From contig NZ_KI911559.1 of the NCBI RefSeq assembly GCF_000515255.1, positions 530,149 to 594,148 of the forward strand: a stretch of 64,000 nucleotides of DNA. The letters are read 5' to 3'. The notes under the pieces are model-generated. The model searched no databases. It saw nothing but the letters and a program-made list of their open reading frames with translations, and was not told where the DNA came from. Made by a program: the position numbers and the translations under genes. This document shows, piece by piece, positions 18,664 to 27,342 of this stretch. Source of the stretch: Rhodovibrio salinarum DSM 9154 (lineage in GTDB: Bacteria > Pseudomonadota > Alphaproteobacteria > Kiloniellales > Rhodovibrionaceae). Within the stretch, counting starts at the first letter, position 1. The number at the start of each line of letters is the position of its first letter.

Positions 18664-19500
18664 CTAGCTGATGCGCCCGCGCAATTGCTGCAGCAGGTTG
18701 GCGACGTCGCGCTGTTCGTTCGGGGCCTCGGACAGATGCATCACCTGCTCCAACGCCAAAATCGCGGCGCGTAGGTTGCCCAGGTGGGCGTGCAGCAAGC
18801 CGGCCTCGTGCCATAGACTGGGCTCGCCCGGGGCGATCATCAGCATCGCCTCGAGCGCTTGCACCGCTAGGTCGCGGTGCTCGTCATGCAGCAGGCGAAC
18901 CTTACGGTTGTTCTGCAGGCGCAACAGCATCGCCCGGTTGCCGAGCGGCGCGTAGTGCTCCGGGGACAGGTCGGCCCCCGGCCCCTCGATCGCGGTCAAC
19001 AGCTCGCGCAGGTCCCGGGCGCCCAGGGGGCGCAGGCCGTCGAACGGGTCGAGCACGGCGCGCTCGGCCCCCAGGTTCATGGACAGCAGGAAATGGCCGG
19101 GGAAGTTCAGGCCGTCGATGTGCCAGCCCTGCGCCCGCCCGGCATGGATGAACAGGATGGCGAGCGCGACCGGCAGGCCCTTCCGCCGATCGATCACCCG
19201 CAGCATGTTGGCGTTCTGCAGATCGTCGTAGGTGTCGCGGTCGCCCTGATAGCCGTAGCGCTCGACCAGCACCTCGGCGAGCGCCCGCGCCCGGGCGGCG
19301 AGGTCGTCGGTCCCGGCCGCCTGGGCCGCCTCGGCGACGTCGCGGGTCAGCAGGCTGAGGTGATGGCGGTAGCGGTTGAGGCGCGGCTCCGGCACGTCCA
19401 ACGCACCCAGCGCAAGCGCGGTCTCGGCCAGGTCGATGTCGGTGTCCGGCCGGCCGCCTGCGCGGCGAAGGATGCCTTGCGCTTCCGCCAGATCATTCAT
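18664..19500 (-). CDS. SirB1-family protein (transglutaminase-like fold plus TPR)
   Basis: 278 residues. The N-terminal half contains the transglutaminase-like core of SirB1 (ANMLRVIDRRKGLPVALAILF, NFPGHFLLSMN, LDPFDG), in which the usual catalytic Cys is not evident. The C-terminal third is TPR-like (LQALEAMLMIAPGEPSLWHE... form). Function is not established for the family. Its ATG overlaps the stop of the BON lipoprotein gene by four bases, so the two are translationally coupled. Confidence 0.88.
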   Translation of the reverse strand: MNDLAEAQGILRRAGGRPDTDIDLAETALALGALDVPEPRLNRYRHHLSLLTRDVAEAAQAAGTDDLAARARALAEVLVERYGYQGDRDTYDDLQNANMLRVIDRRKGLPVALAILFIHAGRAQGWHIDGLNFPGHFLLSMNLGAERAVLDPFDGLRPLGARDLRELLTAIEGPGADLSPEHYAPLGNRAMLLRLQNNRKVRLLHDEHRDLAVQALEAMLMIAPGEPSLWHEAGLLHAHLGNLRAAILALEQVMHLSEAPNEQRDVANLLQQLRGRIS

Positions 19501-20297
19501 GCGTCGAGGTCGGTCTCCGTCACCGGCTCGGTAGCGGTGGGGGGCTCATTGGAGGTGGACGGTGTGTCGGAGCGGGAGGGGGCGTTGGTTCCGGGCGTCT
19601 GATCATCCTGCGTCGTGGGCTGCTGGCGGCGGTCGTTCGGCTGCTCGGCCGTGTCGCCGCCACCCTGCAGCTTGGGTTCGCGCGGTTCGGTCTTGACCTG
19701 CACGTAGCTGACCACCTTGCGGACGTTGGCCAGGCCGCGGGCGTGGTTCAACACGCGCTGCAGTTCCTGGTCGGTCTGCGCGATGCCGATGATGTAGATG
19801 ACACCGCGTACCGTCTGGATCGAATAGTTGATCGAGCTGACCTCGGCGTCCAGCAGGAGGTCGGCCTTCAGCTGGGTGGAGATCCAGGTATCCTCGGTAT
19901 AGTCGCCGACCGAGCTGTCGCCGATCTGCACCTCGTTGATCACTTCCTTCACACCGTCGGCTTTCCAGGCCAGCTCGATCGCCTTGGCGCGCATTTCCTC
20001 GGTCGGCATCACGCCGGTGACCAGCACCCGGCCGTTCTGCACCTGCAGGCCGGCCTTGCGGTACAGGACCTCGTCCTCCTTCAGCCACAGGTCGTTGATC
20101 TGGATGCGGATGCGGCTGTCCTCGACCGCTCCGCCAAGGCCGCGGTCCTGGAAGCCGGCGACGCCGGCGGTGGCTCCGGCGCCAACCGCCACGCCGGCAG
20201 GGGTACAGGCCGCAAGGCCGAGCGGTGCGGCCAGGCAGAGCGCCGCGGCGATTTGGGCGGTCCGGCGGGAACGCAGGCGCATCCGGGGGCAGGTCAT
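19497..20297 (-). CDS. DolP-like BON-domain lipoprotein
   Basis: 266 residues. A basic start and hydrophobic helix end in the lipobox LGLAAC (Cys31), so the protein should be lipidated and sent to the outer membrane. Two BON domains follow (roughly 55-130 and 135-205), with RIRIQINDLWLK, GRVLVTGVMPTEE and GVIYIIGIAQTDQEL. The last 50 residues are low-complexity Thr/Pro/Gln/Asp. Enterobacterial DolP (YraP) supports outer-membrane integrity and lies near yraN and rsmI, as here. The tail is longer than in DolP. Confidence 0.9.
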   Translation of the reverse strand: MTCPRMRLRSRRTAQIAAALCLAAPLGLAACTPAGVAVGAGATAGVAGFQDRGLGGAVEDSRIRIQINDLWLKEDEVLYRKAGLQVQNGRVLVTGVMPTEEMRAKAIELAWKADGVKEVINEVQIGDSSVGDYTEDTWISTQLKADLLLDAEVSSINYSIQTVRGVIYIIGIAQTDQELQRVLNHARGLANVRKVVSYVQVKTEPREPKLQGGGDTAEQPNDRRQQPTTQDDQTPGTNAPSRSDTPSTSNEPPTATEPVTETDLDA

Positions 20298-20424
20298 GGC
20301 GGTCGGAGTCTCCGGGGATTTCAGGGGGTTTGACGCAACTTTTTACCCATACGTCCAGGCCCAGGCCAAGCGGCGAAGCTGTGATGACTGGTGCTGCCAG
20401 ACCGCGCCACCGGTCATTCCCGGG

Positions 20425-20817
20425 TCACACGCTCAAGCGCTCGTCCGCATCCGGGCGCCAGGCGTCCGTAATGTGCTGTGGCCATTGGCCGGGCGCGAGC
20501 AGTACGGCGTCGAAGCGCAGGTTCAGCGTCGCCAGGTCGGGCCGGCGTGCCAGGAAGACCTGGCCGGCGCGGGCGATTCGCTGGCGCTGGCGCGGAGTGA
20601 TCGCCATGGCGGCCTGATCCCGGGTCGCGCGGGTCTTGACTTCGATCAGGGCCAGCACCCGGCCGCGCCGGGCGATCAGATCGACCTCCCCGACCGGGGT
20701 GCGCAGGCCACGCGCGAGGATTCGGTAGCCCTTCAAGCGCAGCATCCAGGCCGCCGTGGCTTCGGCCCCGCGGCCGCGCTGTTCGGCGGCCCGGCGCGCC
20801 TGGGTCGGGCGCGTCAT
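20425..20817 (-). CDS. yraN: YraN family (UPF0102) nuclease-fold protein
   Basis: 130 residues. The restriction-endonuclease-like core is visible: GRGAEATAAWML, then VGEVDLIARRGRVLALIEVKTR, which holds the D-x(n)-E-x-K active-site pattern. Its biochemical activity is not settled; a role in DNA processing is suspected for the family. The ATG overlaps the end of rsmI by four bases, the usual rsmI-yraN coupling. Confidence 0.92.
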   Translation of the reverse strand: MTRPTQARRAAEQRGRGAEATAAWMLRLKGYRILARGLRTPVGEVDLIARRGRVLALIEVKTRATRDQAAMAITPRQRQRIARAGQVFLARRPDLATLNLRFDAVLLAPGQWPQHITDAWRPDADERLSV

Positions 20818-21860
20818 CGCCGGCCCCCCGGTTTGAGGTGCAGGGCGCGGTCATAGACCTGTTTCTTCTTCCAGCCCGTCTCGGCGGCAACCGCCGCGGC
20901 GGCGTCACGCACGCTCATGGTTTCCAGGGCGGTGCGCAGGCGTGCGTCGACCGTCTCGGCGTCGGCGATCAGTGCCTCGGCCGATGGCGGCGCGACCACG
21001 ATCACGATTTCGCCCTTCGGCGTCTCGCGGAACCGCGTTGCCAGCTCCGGCAGGGGCGCGCGGATCAGCTCCTCGAAGCGTTTGGTGAGCTCGCGTCCGA
21101 CGGCCGCGTCGCGGGGGCCGAGCAGGTCCGCCATGTCGGCCAGGCTGCGTTCGAGGCGCTGAGGCGATTCGTAGAATACCAGGCTCGCCTTCAGGCCGCG
21201 CAGTTCCTCCAGAACGGCCCGGCGCTGTCCCTGTTTCGACGGCAGGAAACCCTGGAAAAAAAAGCGGTCGGTCGGCAGCCCGGCGATCGCCAGCGCCGCC
21301 AGCGCCGCGCTCGCGCCGGGCAGGGCGCGTACCGGGTGCCCGGCGTCCTGGACATCGCGCACCAGCTTGTAGCCAGGATCGGAGATCAGCGGGGTCCCCG
21401 CGTCGGAGACCAGGGCCAAGGCCTGCCCTTGCGACAGGCGTTGCAGCACCTCCGGCCGGCGTTGCTCGGCATTGTGCTCGTGATAGGAGATCAGCGGTGG
21501 GCGCAGGCCGTAGACGTCCATCAGGCGCCGGGTCACCCGCGTGTCCTCGCACAGCACGGCGTCGACCCGCGCGAGGTGATCGGCGGCACGAAAGGTCAGG
21601 TCGCCCAGGTTGCCGATCGGCGTGGCGACGACATACAGCCCGGCGCTCAGGGGCGGGCGTGCCGCCGTGCGCGCGTCGGCGTGTTGGGGCGCGGTCTGTG
21701 GGGGTGTTGTGTCCGCTGCGCTGTCCGCTTGCGAGCCCTCGGGCCCCCCGGTAGGCTCACCGCCGGAAGCGGCGGCAGAGGCGCCACCGCCATCTCGGAC
21801 CGGTCCGTCCCCGACCGGCGAAGGATTATGTGGAGCAGCGAACCGTGCTTGACGCGACAT
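20814..21860 (-). CDS. rsmI: 16S rRNA (cytidine-1402 2'-O)-methyltransferase RsmI
   Basis: 348 residues from the chosen ATG. The SAM-dependent tetrapyrrole-methylase-like fold starts at AGLYVVATPIGNLGDLTFRA; other signatures are VLCEDTRVTRRL, LVSDAGTPLISDPGYKLV, FLPSKQGQRR and the C-terminal HTH-like DAAAAVAAETGWKKKQVY. It modifies C1402 in the ribosomal decoding centre. About 70 residues of Gly/Pro/Ala-rich, poorly conserved sequence precede the core; no later start codon is available before it. The start lies only 23 bases from that of the divergent LpoA-like gene. Confidence 0.93.
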   Translation of the reverse strand: MSRQARFAAPHNPSPVGDGPVRDGGGASAAASGGEPTGGPEGSQADSAADTTPPQTAPQHADARTAARPPLSAGLYVVATPIGNLGDLTFRAADHLARVDAVLCEDTRVTRRLMDVYGLRPPLISYHEHNAEQRRPEVLQRLSQGQALALVSDAGTPLISDPGYKLVRDVQDAGHPVRALPGASAALAALAIAGLPTDRFFFQGFLPSKQGQRRAVLEELRGLKASLVFYESPQRLERSLADMADLLGPRDAAVGRELTKRFEELIRAPLPELATRFRETPKGEIVIVVAPPSAEALIADAETVDARLRTALETMSVRDAAAAVAAETGWKKKQVYDRALHLKPGGRR

Positions 21861-21883
21861 GCCGTGACGACGGGCCTTTGCGG

Positions 21884-23266
21884 ATGCTGCGCGGTGCTTT
21901 GACCGCGGCGGGCGTGGCGACGCTCGTGCTGCTGGGTGCCTGCGCGCCGACGACGGAACAGGGTGCACCGCCCGGCGCTGCGTCGCAAGACGAGACCACC
22001 GGGGCGGAGCAGCCACCGGCTGAGCCGCGGATCAGCGTCGAGCAGGTGCTGGAAGACGCGCTCACCGCGCCGCAGGAGTTCCAGCTGACTCCGCCGGAGG
22101 CCGAGGGGCTGCCGCCGCATCGCGTGGGTCTGCTGCTGCCGCTTTCGGGACCGCGCGCCGACCTGGGCCAGGCGATGCTGCGCGCGGCGGAACTGGCGAT
22201 GTTCGACATTGCGGACGATCAGTTCGCGCTGGTCGTGCGCGATACCAAGGGCACCCCCGAAGGGGCCCGCCGCGCCGCGGAGGAGGCCATCGCCGCCGGT
22301 GCCAACCTGCTGCTCGGGCCTGTTTTCTCCAGTTCGGTGGATGCCGTCGCGCCGGTTGCCGAGGGCGGTCGGGTGCCGGTGGTGGCCTTTTCCAACAACC
22401 GGGAGGTCGCGCGCCCCGGCGTGTGGGTGACCGGCCTGCTGCCAAGCGAGCAGGTCGACCGGATCGTCGGGTACGCCGCGTCACAGGGCAACCGGAGCTT
22501 CGCCTTGCTGGCGCCGGACAACCGCTACGGCGAACTGATCCGGCAGGCGATGCGCGAGGCGACTGACAAGCACGACGTTGCGCTGGTCGACAGCCGACTG
22601 TTCGATCCCGATGCCCGCGATATTTCCGAGCCGGTCAAGGAGCTTTCAGACTATAGCCGGCGGCAGCGGGAGTTGAAAAACCGGATTGCGGAGCTTGAGC
22701 GACAGAGCGGGTCACAGGCAGCGCGTGAGCTGCGCCGTCTGAAGAATTTGGATGCGCTGGGCAAGGCGCCGTTCGATGCCGTGCTGTTCCCAATTGGCGG
22801 CAGCAAACTGCGCCAATTGGCCCCGACGCTCCCGTATTACGACATCGACCCGGATGAGGTGCAGTTCCTGGGAACGGCGCAGTGGTCGGGCTTGTCGCTG
22901 GCCGGGGACCCCACGCTGCAGAGTGGCTGGTACCCCGCGCCCCCGCCGGAGAGCCAGGCGCGTTTCGAGCAGCGGTATCGCACCGTCCAGGGCACGCCGC
23001 CGCCGGATGTGGCCGCGCTTGCCTACGACGCGACGGCGCTCGCCGCGCTGATGGCCCGTCGGGCGGTGCGTGAAGGCACGCCGCCGTTCCGCGTCTACAC
23101 CGAGGAAACGCTGACCCAGCGTAACGGCTTTGCCGGCGTAAACGGGCTGTTCCGCCTGAACACGGACGGCCTGGTCGAACGGGGCTATGCGGTGATGCGT
23201 GTCACCTCGGATGGTCCTGAGGTGCTAGATCCCGCCCCGTCCAGCTTCGTGGGGCCGACCAACTAG
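21884..23266 (+). CDS. LpoA-like penicillin-binding-protein activator lipoprotein
   Basis: 460 residues. The hydrophobic start ends in the lipobox LLGAC, giving an outer-membrane lipoprotein. After a linker, the rest is a type I periplasmic-binding-protein fold (HRVGLLLPLSGPRADLGQAML, LLLGPVFSSSVDAVAP, VVAFSNNREVA), as in the C-terminal domain of LpoA. LpoA activates PBP1A from the outer membrane in Enterobacteria, and its gene is divergent from rsmI there too. The LpoA N-terminal TPR domain is missing, as usual outside gammaproteobacteria, so direct PBP activation is inferred. I chose the ATG that directly precedes the signal sequence. Confidence 0.88.
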   Translation: MLRGALTAAGVATLVLLGACAPTTEQGAPPGAASQDETTGAEQPPAEPRISVEQVLEDALTAPQEFQLTPPEAEGLPPHRVGLLLPLSGPRADLGQAMLRAAELAMFDIADDQFALVVRDTKGTPEGARRAAEEAIAAGANLLLGPVFSSSVDAVAPVAEGGRVPVVAFSNNREVARPGVWVTGLLPSEQVDRIVGYAASQGNRSFALLAPDNRYGELIRQAMREATDKHDVALVDSRLFDPDARDISEPVKELSDYSRRQRELKNRIAELERQSGSQAARELRRLKNLDALGKAPFDAVLFPIGGSKLRQLAPTLPYYDIDPDEVQFLGTAQWSGLSLAGDPTLQSGWYPAPPPESQARFEQRYRTVQGTPPPDVAALAYDATALAALMARRAVREGTPPFRVYTEETLTQRNGFAGVNGLFRLNTDGLVERGYAVMRVTSDGPEVLDPAPSSFVGPTN

Positions 23267-23301
23267 GCCGTGACCCAACTCCTGCGCATGAAAGCGTAAA
23301 A

Positions 23302-23345
23302 AAAGGACCGTCGGTCGTGACACGACCGCGGTCCTTTATTTTTGT
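23302..23345 (+). terminator. Intrinsic terminator after the LpoA-like gene
   Basis: AAAGGACCG (23302-23310) pairs with CGGTCCTTT (23329-23337), and inside it CGGTCGTG pairs with CACGACCG. The stem is followed by ATTTTTG. It is one of the clearest terminators in the window. Confidence 0.9.
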
Positions 23346-23735
23346 CCGTTGACGCGAGCCTACCCTGTCAACTTGCCCTGTGTGATGGAACGGTACGGCG
23401 CGTGAGCTATGCAGTCAAGTCAAAGCTGTCCGGGTCAAAAGGAGTAGCGCTCACGGGGCTGTCATACAGGCGGCAGGGGACGCAGAGATAACCGCAGCAC
23501 ATAAAAATACCGCCGGTGCGGTACACGCACCGGCGGCAAGGACAGGGAGGCTACTCTCAAGGCGCGCGCCGCCGGTCCGTAGCGGGGAGGGGAGGCTGTT
23601 GGACCGGCGGCCTCGGGGTCGAGGGGAGGGATAACCCCGTGCGCACTTTCGGTTCTAAACTCTCCGACCTAACGAATGGTTAACAGCGCGCAGAAAAATC
23701 GCAGGGCGTTAACACATGCCCGATCGCAGGGAGAG
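23346..23735 (+). other. Structured non-coding stretch between the LpoA-like and DUF429 genes
   Basis: No gene is supported here. Two strong inverted repeats stand out. CGCCGGTGCG (23511-23520) pairs with CGCACCGGCG (23526-23535) across the loop GTACA. GCCGCCGGTCC (23568-23578) pairs with GGACCGGCGGC (23601-23611) across a purine-rich 22-base loop containing two GGGGAGG-like runs. The DUF429 start follows. The pair could be a leader regulating that gene, or a small RNA with its terminator. The strand is assumed. Confidence 0.4.
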
Positions 23736-24434
23736 ATGAGCGGGGTGGTCGCTGGCGTGGATGGCTGCCGGGGTGGTTGGCTTGCCGTGCGCCTCGACCT
23801 CGCTGACGCTCGGGTGACGAGTGCGCTCTACCCGGACTGGCCAGCACTGGCGCAGGCCCTGAGCGGCATGGCGCGGATCTGCGTCGACATGCCGATCGGG
23901 CTGGCCGAAATCGGTGCACGTCCTTGCGACCAGGCAGCCCGGGCGCTGCTGCCCCGGTGGCGCAAGCCAAGCGTCTTCGCCCCGCCGCGACGCTACATGC
24001 TGAGGCTGGACTTCGAGGCCGTGCGCGCGGCGGCACGCACGCGCGGCGATGCCGGGCTGTCGATCCAGGCGTTCAACATCATGCCCAAGATCGCGGACCT
24101 CGACGCGGCTCTGTCTCCGAGCGACCAGGAGCAGGTGCTGGAGGCGCATCCGGAACTCGCGTTCCAGCGCCTCAACGGGGGTGCCGCGTTGCCGCGCAAG
24201 GCGGACCGCGCGGGCCGGACTGTTCGCCGTGATCTCCTGGTTTCCGCAGGGCTGAGCGAGATCGACGGGTTGCTCAGCGCACACCCGCGCAGCCAGGCCA
24301 AGATGGATGACGTGCTGGATGCCGGCGTCTGTGCCCTGGTCGCCCGCGATCAGCTCGCGGGCCGGGCCCGACGCGTGCCGGAGACCACGCCGGACCGCGA
24401 TGCCCGCGGGCTGCGCATGGAGATCTGGTACTGA
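23736..24434 (+). CDS. DUF429 family protein
   Basis: 232 residues. It begins VVAGVDGCRGGWLAV, the RNase-H-like first strand that defines DUF429, and continues with RICVDMPIGLAE, VFAPPRR and QAFNIMPKIADLDA, then PELAFQRLNG. Conserved acidic residues suggest a nuclease or hydrolase fold, but no activity is established. The start is set by AGGGAG immediately upstream of the ATG. It is a single gene, convergent with the 3-hydroxybutyrate dehydrogenase gene. Confidence 0.9.
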   Translation: MSGVVAGVDGCRGGWLAVRLDLADARVTSALYPDWPALAQALSGMARICVDMPIGLAEIGARPCDQAARALLPRWRKPSVFAPPRRYMLRLDFEAVRAAARTRGDAGLSIQAFNIMPKIADLDAALSPSDQEQVLEAHPELAFQRLNGGAALPRKADRAGRTVRRDLLVSAGLSEIDGLLSAHPRSQAKMDDVLDAGVCALVARDQLAGRARRVPETTPDRDARGLRMEIWY

Positions 24435-24454
24435 AGACCGCCGAGCGCGGAGCG

Positions 24455-25237
24455 TTACTGCGCGGTCCAGCCGCCATCGATCTTGACCTCAGCACCCGTG
24501 ATCGTGCGCGCTTCCTCCGAGCACAGGAAGATGCAGTACGCCCCGATCTGCTCCGGGGTGACGAACTCCAGCGCCGGCTGCTTTTCCGCCAGCAGGTCGT
24601 GTTCGGCCTGCTGAACCGAACAGTTCTGCTCCTGCGCCTTCTTCTCGATCTGCTGCTCGACCAGCGGGGTCTTCACCCAGCCGGGGCAGATGGCGTTACA
24701 GGTGATGCCGCTCTGCGTGGTGTCGAGCGCGGTCACCTTGGTCAAGCCGACCACGCCGTGCTTGGCGGCGACGTAGGCGGCCTTGCCCTTGGAGGCGACC
24801 AGGCCATGGGCGCTGGCGATGTTGATTACCCGGCCCCAGCCTTTTTCGCGCATCTTCGGCAGAGCGGCGTGGGTGGTATGGAAGCAGTGGTTCAGGTTGA
24901 TCTGCACCACCTGTTCGAACTTCTGCGGGTCGAACTCGTCGATTGGGGCGACGTGCTGGATGCCAGCGTTGTTGACCAGCACGTCGACGCTGCCGAACTG
25001 CTGGATCGCGTTTTCGACCATCTGCTGGATCTGATCCGGCTTGGACATGTCGGCGTCGGAATAGGTCACCGTGACGCCGTTTTTCTCCGCCATGTCCTTG
25101 CGGATGCGCTCGATCTCGTCGGCATCGCCGAAGCCGTTGAGCACGATGTTGGCGCCCTGGGCGGCCAGCGTGTGGGCGATGCCGAGCCCGATCCCGCTGG
25201 TCGAACCAGTGACCAGCGCCGTCTTGCCGTTCAGCAT
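24455..25237 (-). CDS. 3-hydroxybutyrate dehydrogenase (SDR family)
   Basis: 260 residues. A classical short-chain dehydrogenase: TGSTSGIGLGIA (nucleotide binding), NNAGIQHVAPI, catalytic Ser in INIASAHGLVAS, and YVAAKHG with the Tyr/Lys pair. The N-NAGIQHV and IDGGWTAQ segments match D-beta-hydroxybutyrate dehydrogenases rather than general SDRs. It interconverts 3-hydroxybutyrate and acetoacetate with NAD, the entry from polyhydroxybutyrate into acetyl-CoA. AGGAGA before the ATG sets the start. It fits the ethylmalonyl-CoA genes found later in the window. Confidence 0.93.
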   Translation of the reverse strand: MLNGKTALVTGSTSGIGLGIAHTLAAQGANIVLNGFGDADEIERIRKDMAEKNGVTVTYSDADMSKPDQIQQMVENAIQQFGSVDVLVNNAGIQHVAPIDEFDPQKFEQVVQINLNHCFHTTHAALPKMREKGWGRVINIASAHGLVASKGKAAYVAAKHGVVGLTKVTALDTTQSGITCNAICPGWVKTPLVEQQIEKKAQEQNCSVQQAEHDLLAEKQPALEFVTPEQIGAYCIFLCSEEARTITGAEVKIDGGWTAQ

Positions 25238-25438
25238 GGAAAGTCTCCTTGAGAGCGTAGCCTTGAACAAAGAATGGCTTGGGGCCTCGAGCCTCCGGTC
25301 CGTTGGACCCTATGGCTGCGCGGCCAAGTCCCTCTGGTCCGGAGATGGGAACTGCCGCAGGGCTCGGCAATCGGGGGCGAGGCCAGACAATGCGCAGGCT
25401 TGGCGCCAGGCCGTTGGTGCGCCAGGATCGGACCCACC

Positions 25439-25648
25439 ATGAGCAACGATCAGATCCTGGCCTGGGCGATTCTTCTGTTCGGATTCGTGCTGCCGCTGGC
25501 GCATGTGGCGCTCGCGCGCGCGAGCGGTCCCTGGAGCCCGCCGCCGGGCAGCAAATGCCCGTTCGGCCCGCGCATCGGCTGGCTGGTGATCGTGCTGATC
25601 CTGGGCCCGCTCGGCTGGCTGCTCTACATGCGCCGGCGCGGCGGGTAA
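25439..25648 (+). CDS. Small two-helix membrane protein
   Basis: 69 residues with two hydrophobic helices (about 5-25 and 45-63) around a short hydrophilic loop (SGPWSPPPGSKCPFGPR), ending in RRRGG. The second helix, VIVLILGPLGWLLYMRRR, resembles the short N-terminal PLDc_N-type membrane segment but no further domain follows. AGGATCGG lies upstream of the ATG. Function is unknown. A repeat element begins 13 bases after the stop. Confidence 0.55.
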   Translation: MSNDQILAWAILLFGFVLPLAHVALARASGPWSPPPGSKCPFGPRIGWLVIVLILGPLGWLLYMRRRGG

Positions 25649-25661
25649 TCAGAAACCAGGG

Positions 25662-25760
25662 TCACCACCAAGACACAAAGACACAAAGACACAAAGACAC
25701 TAAGGTTGGCCTTTCTGTGGTGCCTCCCTCTTTCTTAGAGTCTTCGTGTCTTGGTGGTGA
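25662..25760. repeat. Inverted-repeat element, copy 1 (99 bp)
   Basis: It opens with TCACCACCAAGACAC (25662-25676) and closes with its exact reverse complement GTGTCTTGGTGGTGA (25746-25760). An 8-base tandem repeat GACACAAA runs four times inside the left arm (25672-25703, the last copy altered). The base composition is lower in GC than its surroundings. It ends seven bases from the rnhA stop. The same ends occur at 35006-35221. It has no coding capacity, so it looks like a small non-autonomous repeat. Confidence 0.85.
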
Positions 25761-25767
25761 GAAAAAC

Positions 25768-26229
25768 TTACTTATACTGCTTGAGCGCCTCGCGGGCGAG
25801 TTCGTCGGCGCGTTCGTTTTCGGGATGGCCGGCGTGGCCCTTGGTCCAGGCCCATTCGACCTCGTGGGTCTTGCGCGCGGCTTCCAGGCGTTGCCAGAGG
25901 TCCTTGTTCTTGACCGGCTTGTTGTCGGACGTCTTCCAGCCCTTGCGCCGCCAGTTGTGGATCCACTGGGTGATGCCCTGGCGCAGGTAGTTGCTGTCGG
26001 TGACGATCTTCACCCGGCGGTTCTCGCCCTTGATCGTCTCCAGCACCTGGATCGCGGCCATCAGCTCCATGCGGTTGTTGGTGGTCTCGCTCTCGCCGCC
26101 GGACAGTTCTTTCTCGTGTCCGCGCCAGCGCAGGATCGCGCCCCATCCACCGGGTCCGGGGTTGCCGGAGCAGGCGCCATCGGTAAAGGCCTCGATCAGG
26201 GTGGACTCGTCGTCGTTGGTTGCCGTCAT
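25768..26229 (-). CDS. rnhA: Ribonuclease HI
   Basis: 153 residues. All active-site elements are present: [40 protein letters not shown] and [17 protein letters not shown]. It degrades the RNA strand of RNA-DNA hybrids. The ATG at 26229 gives a protein of the normal length; the same frame is open well upstream on the far side of thrB sequence and that part is not coding. It follows thrB on the same strand, about 60 bases apart, the usual thrB-rnhA pairing in alphaproteobacteria. Confidence 0.97.
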   Translation of the reverse strand: MTATNDDESTLIEAFTDGACSGNPGPGGWGAILRWRGHEKELSGGESETTNNRMELMAAIQVLETIKGENRRVKIVTDSNYLRQGITQWIHNWRRKGWKTSDNKPVKNKDLWQRLEAARKTHEVEWAWTKGHAGHPENERADELAREALKQYK

Positions 26230-26288
26230 GCGGTCCGTGTCGTCTCGCGCAGTGGATGGAAGAAGGCCGTGAAGGCGGCGTTGGTCGC

Positions 26289-27251
26289 TTAGGTCAGGCC
26301 ATACGCGCCCGGCCCGCGGACCGCGCGGTGGAAACGCAGCTTGCGCAGGTACTCGCGCGGGTCCTTGGGCGCGACGTAGGCGCCTTCCGGATGATTCAGC
26401 CAATCGAACAGGCGGGTCAGAAGGAAGCGCATCGCCGCGCCCTGGGCGAGGATAGGGAGCGCCTGCAACTCCGCTTCCGAGAAGGGGCGGACTTCCTGGT
26501 AGGCTTGCAGCAGCGCGCGCGCCTTGGTGGCGTTGAACTCGCTGTTGGTCTCGAAGCACCAGGCGTTGAGACAGACCGCGAGGTCGTAGGCCAGCTGGTC
26601 GTTGCAGGCGAAGTAGAAATCGATGAAGCCGGACAGCTCGCCCTGGTGGAAGAAGACGTTGTCCGGAAACAGGTCGGCGTGGATCACGCCCTCCGGCAGC
26701 TGAGCCGGCCAAGCCTGTTCCAGCCCCTCCAGCTCGGTCTGCAACTCGTTCGACAGGCCGCTTTCGATTTCGTCCGCGCGCGCGCCGCAGGCATCCAAGA
26801 GCGGCCGCCAGCCCTGCACGCTCAGGTCGTTGGTCCGGGTCAGCGGAAAATCGCGCCCGGCCGCATGCATCTGCGCGATCGCCCGACCCAGCTTGCGGCA
26901 GTGGTGGACATCGATGCGCTTGGGCCACATGCCCTGCAGGAAGGTGACGATCGCCGCCGGCCGGCCGCACAGTTCGCGCAGCGCCTCCCCGTCGCGTCCA
27001 TGGATCGGCGTGGGGCAGCGGATGCCACGGGCGGCCAAATGATCCATCAGGCCCAGGAAAAACGGCAGATCGTCGCGCTTCACCCGCTTTTCGTAGAGGG
27101 TGAGGATGTAGGTGCCGGTGGTCGTGGAGAGCAGGAAGTTCGAGTTCTCCACGCCCTCGGCGATCCCCTTCATGGAGACCACCTCGCCCAGGTCGTACTC
27201 CTGAAGGAAGGCCGCGACGTCGTCGTCGGTGACCTCGGTATAGACGGCCAT
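26289..27251 (-). CDS. thrB: Homoserine kinase (ThrB2, APH-fold)
   Basis: 320 residues beginning [22 protein letters not shown], the standard alphaproteobacterial ThrB start. The aminoglycoside-phosphotransferase-like kinase core contains [31 protein letters not shown] and GFIDFYFAC (catalytic Asp and metal-binding Asp). It phosphorylates homoserine in threonine synthesis. The upstream ATG six codons earlier is less likely. It lies between ispH and rnhA on the same strand. Confidence 0.95.
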   Translation of the reverse strand: MAVYTEVTDDDVAAFLQEYDLGEVVSMKGIAEGVENSNFLLSTTTGTYILTLYEKRVKRDDLPFFLGLMDHLAARGIRCPTPIHGRDGEALRELCGRPAAIVTFLQGMWPKRIDVHHCRKLGRAIAQMHAAGRDFPLTRTNDLSVQGWRPLLDACGARADEIESGLSNELQTELEGLEQAWPAQLPEGVIHADLFPDNVFFHQGELSGFIDFYFACNDQLAYDLAVCLNAWCFETNSEFNATKARALLQAYQEVRPFSEAELQALPILAQGAAMRFLLTRLFDWLNHPEGAYVAPKDPREYLRKLRFHRAVRGPGAYGLT

Positions 27252-27342
27252 GCGTGCCTGGACGATCAACTACTCGCCGGACCGCGCAGGGGCCGGCCGA
27301 AGGGGTGGATGGGATGGAGTCGTGCGGAGGCGCCAGTTGCCT

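Noticed and set aside
25661-25705. Short repeats resembling a CRISPR array
   Set aside because: The units are 8 bases with no spacers and no cas genes nearby; they are a tandem repeat inside one arm of an inverted-repeat element.
26230-26970. Long upstream extension of the rnhA frame
   Set aside because: It lies on the same strand as thrB but in a different frame. RNase HI is complete from the ATG at 26229, and thrB motifs are clear in the overlapping frame.
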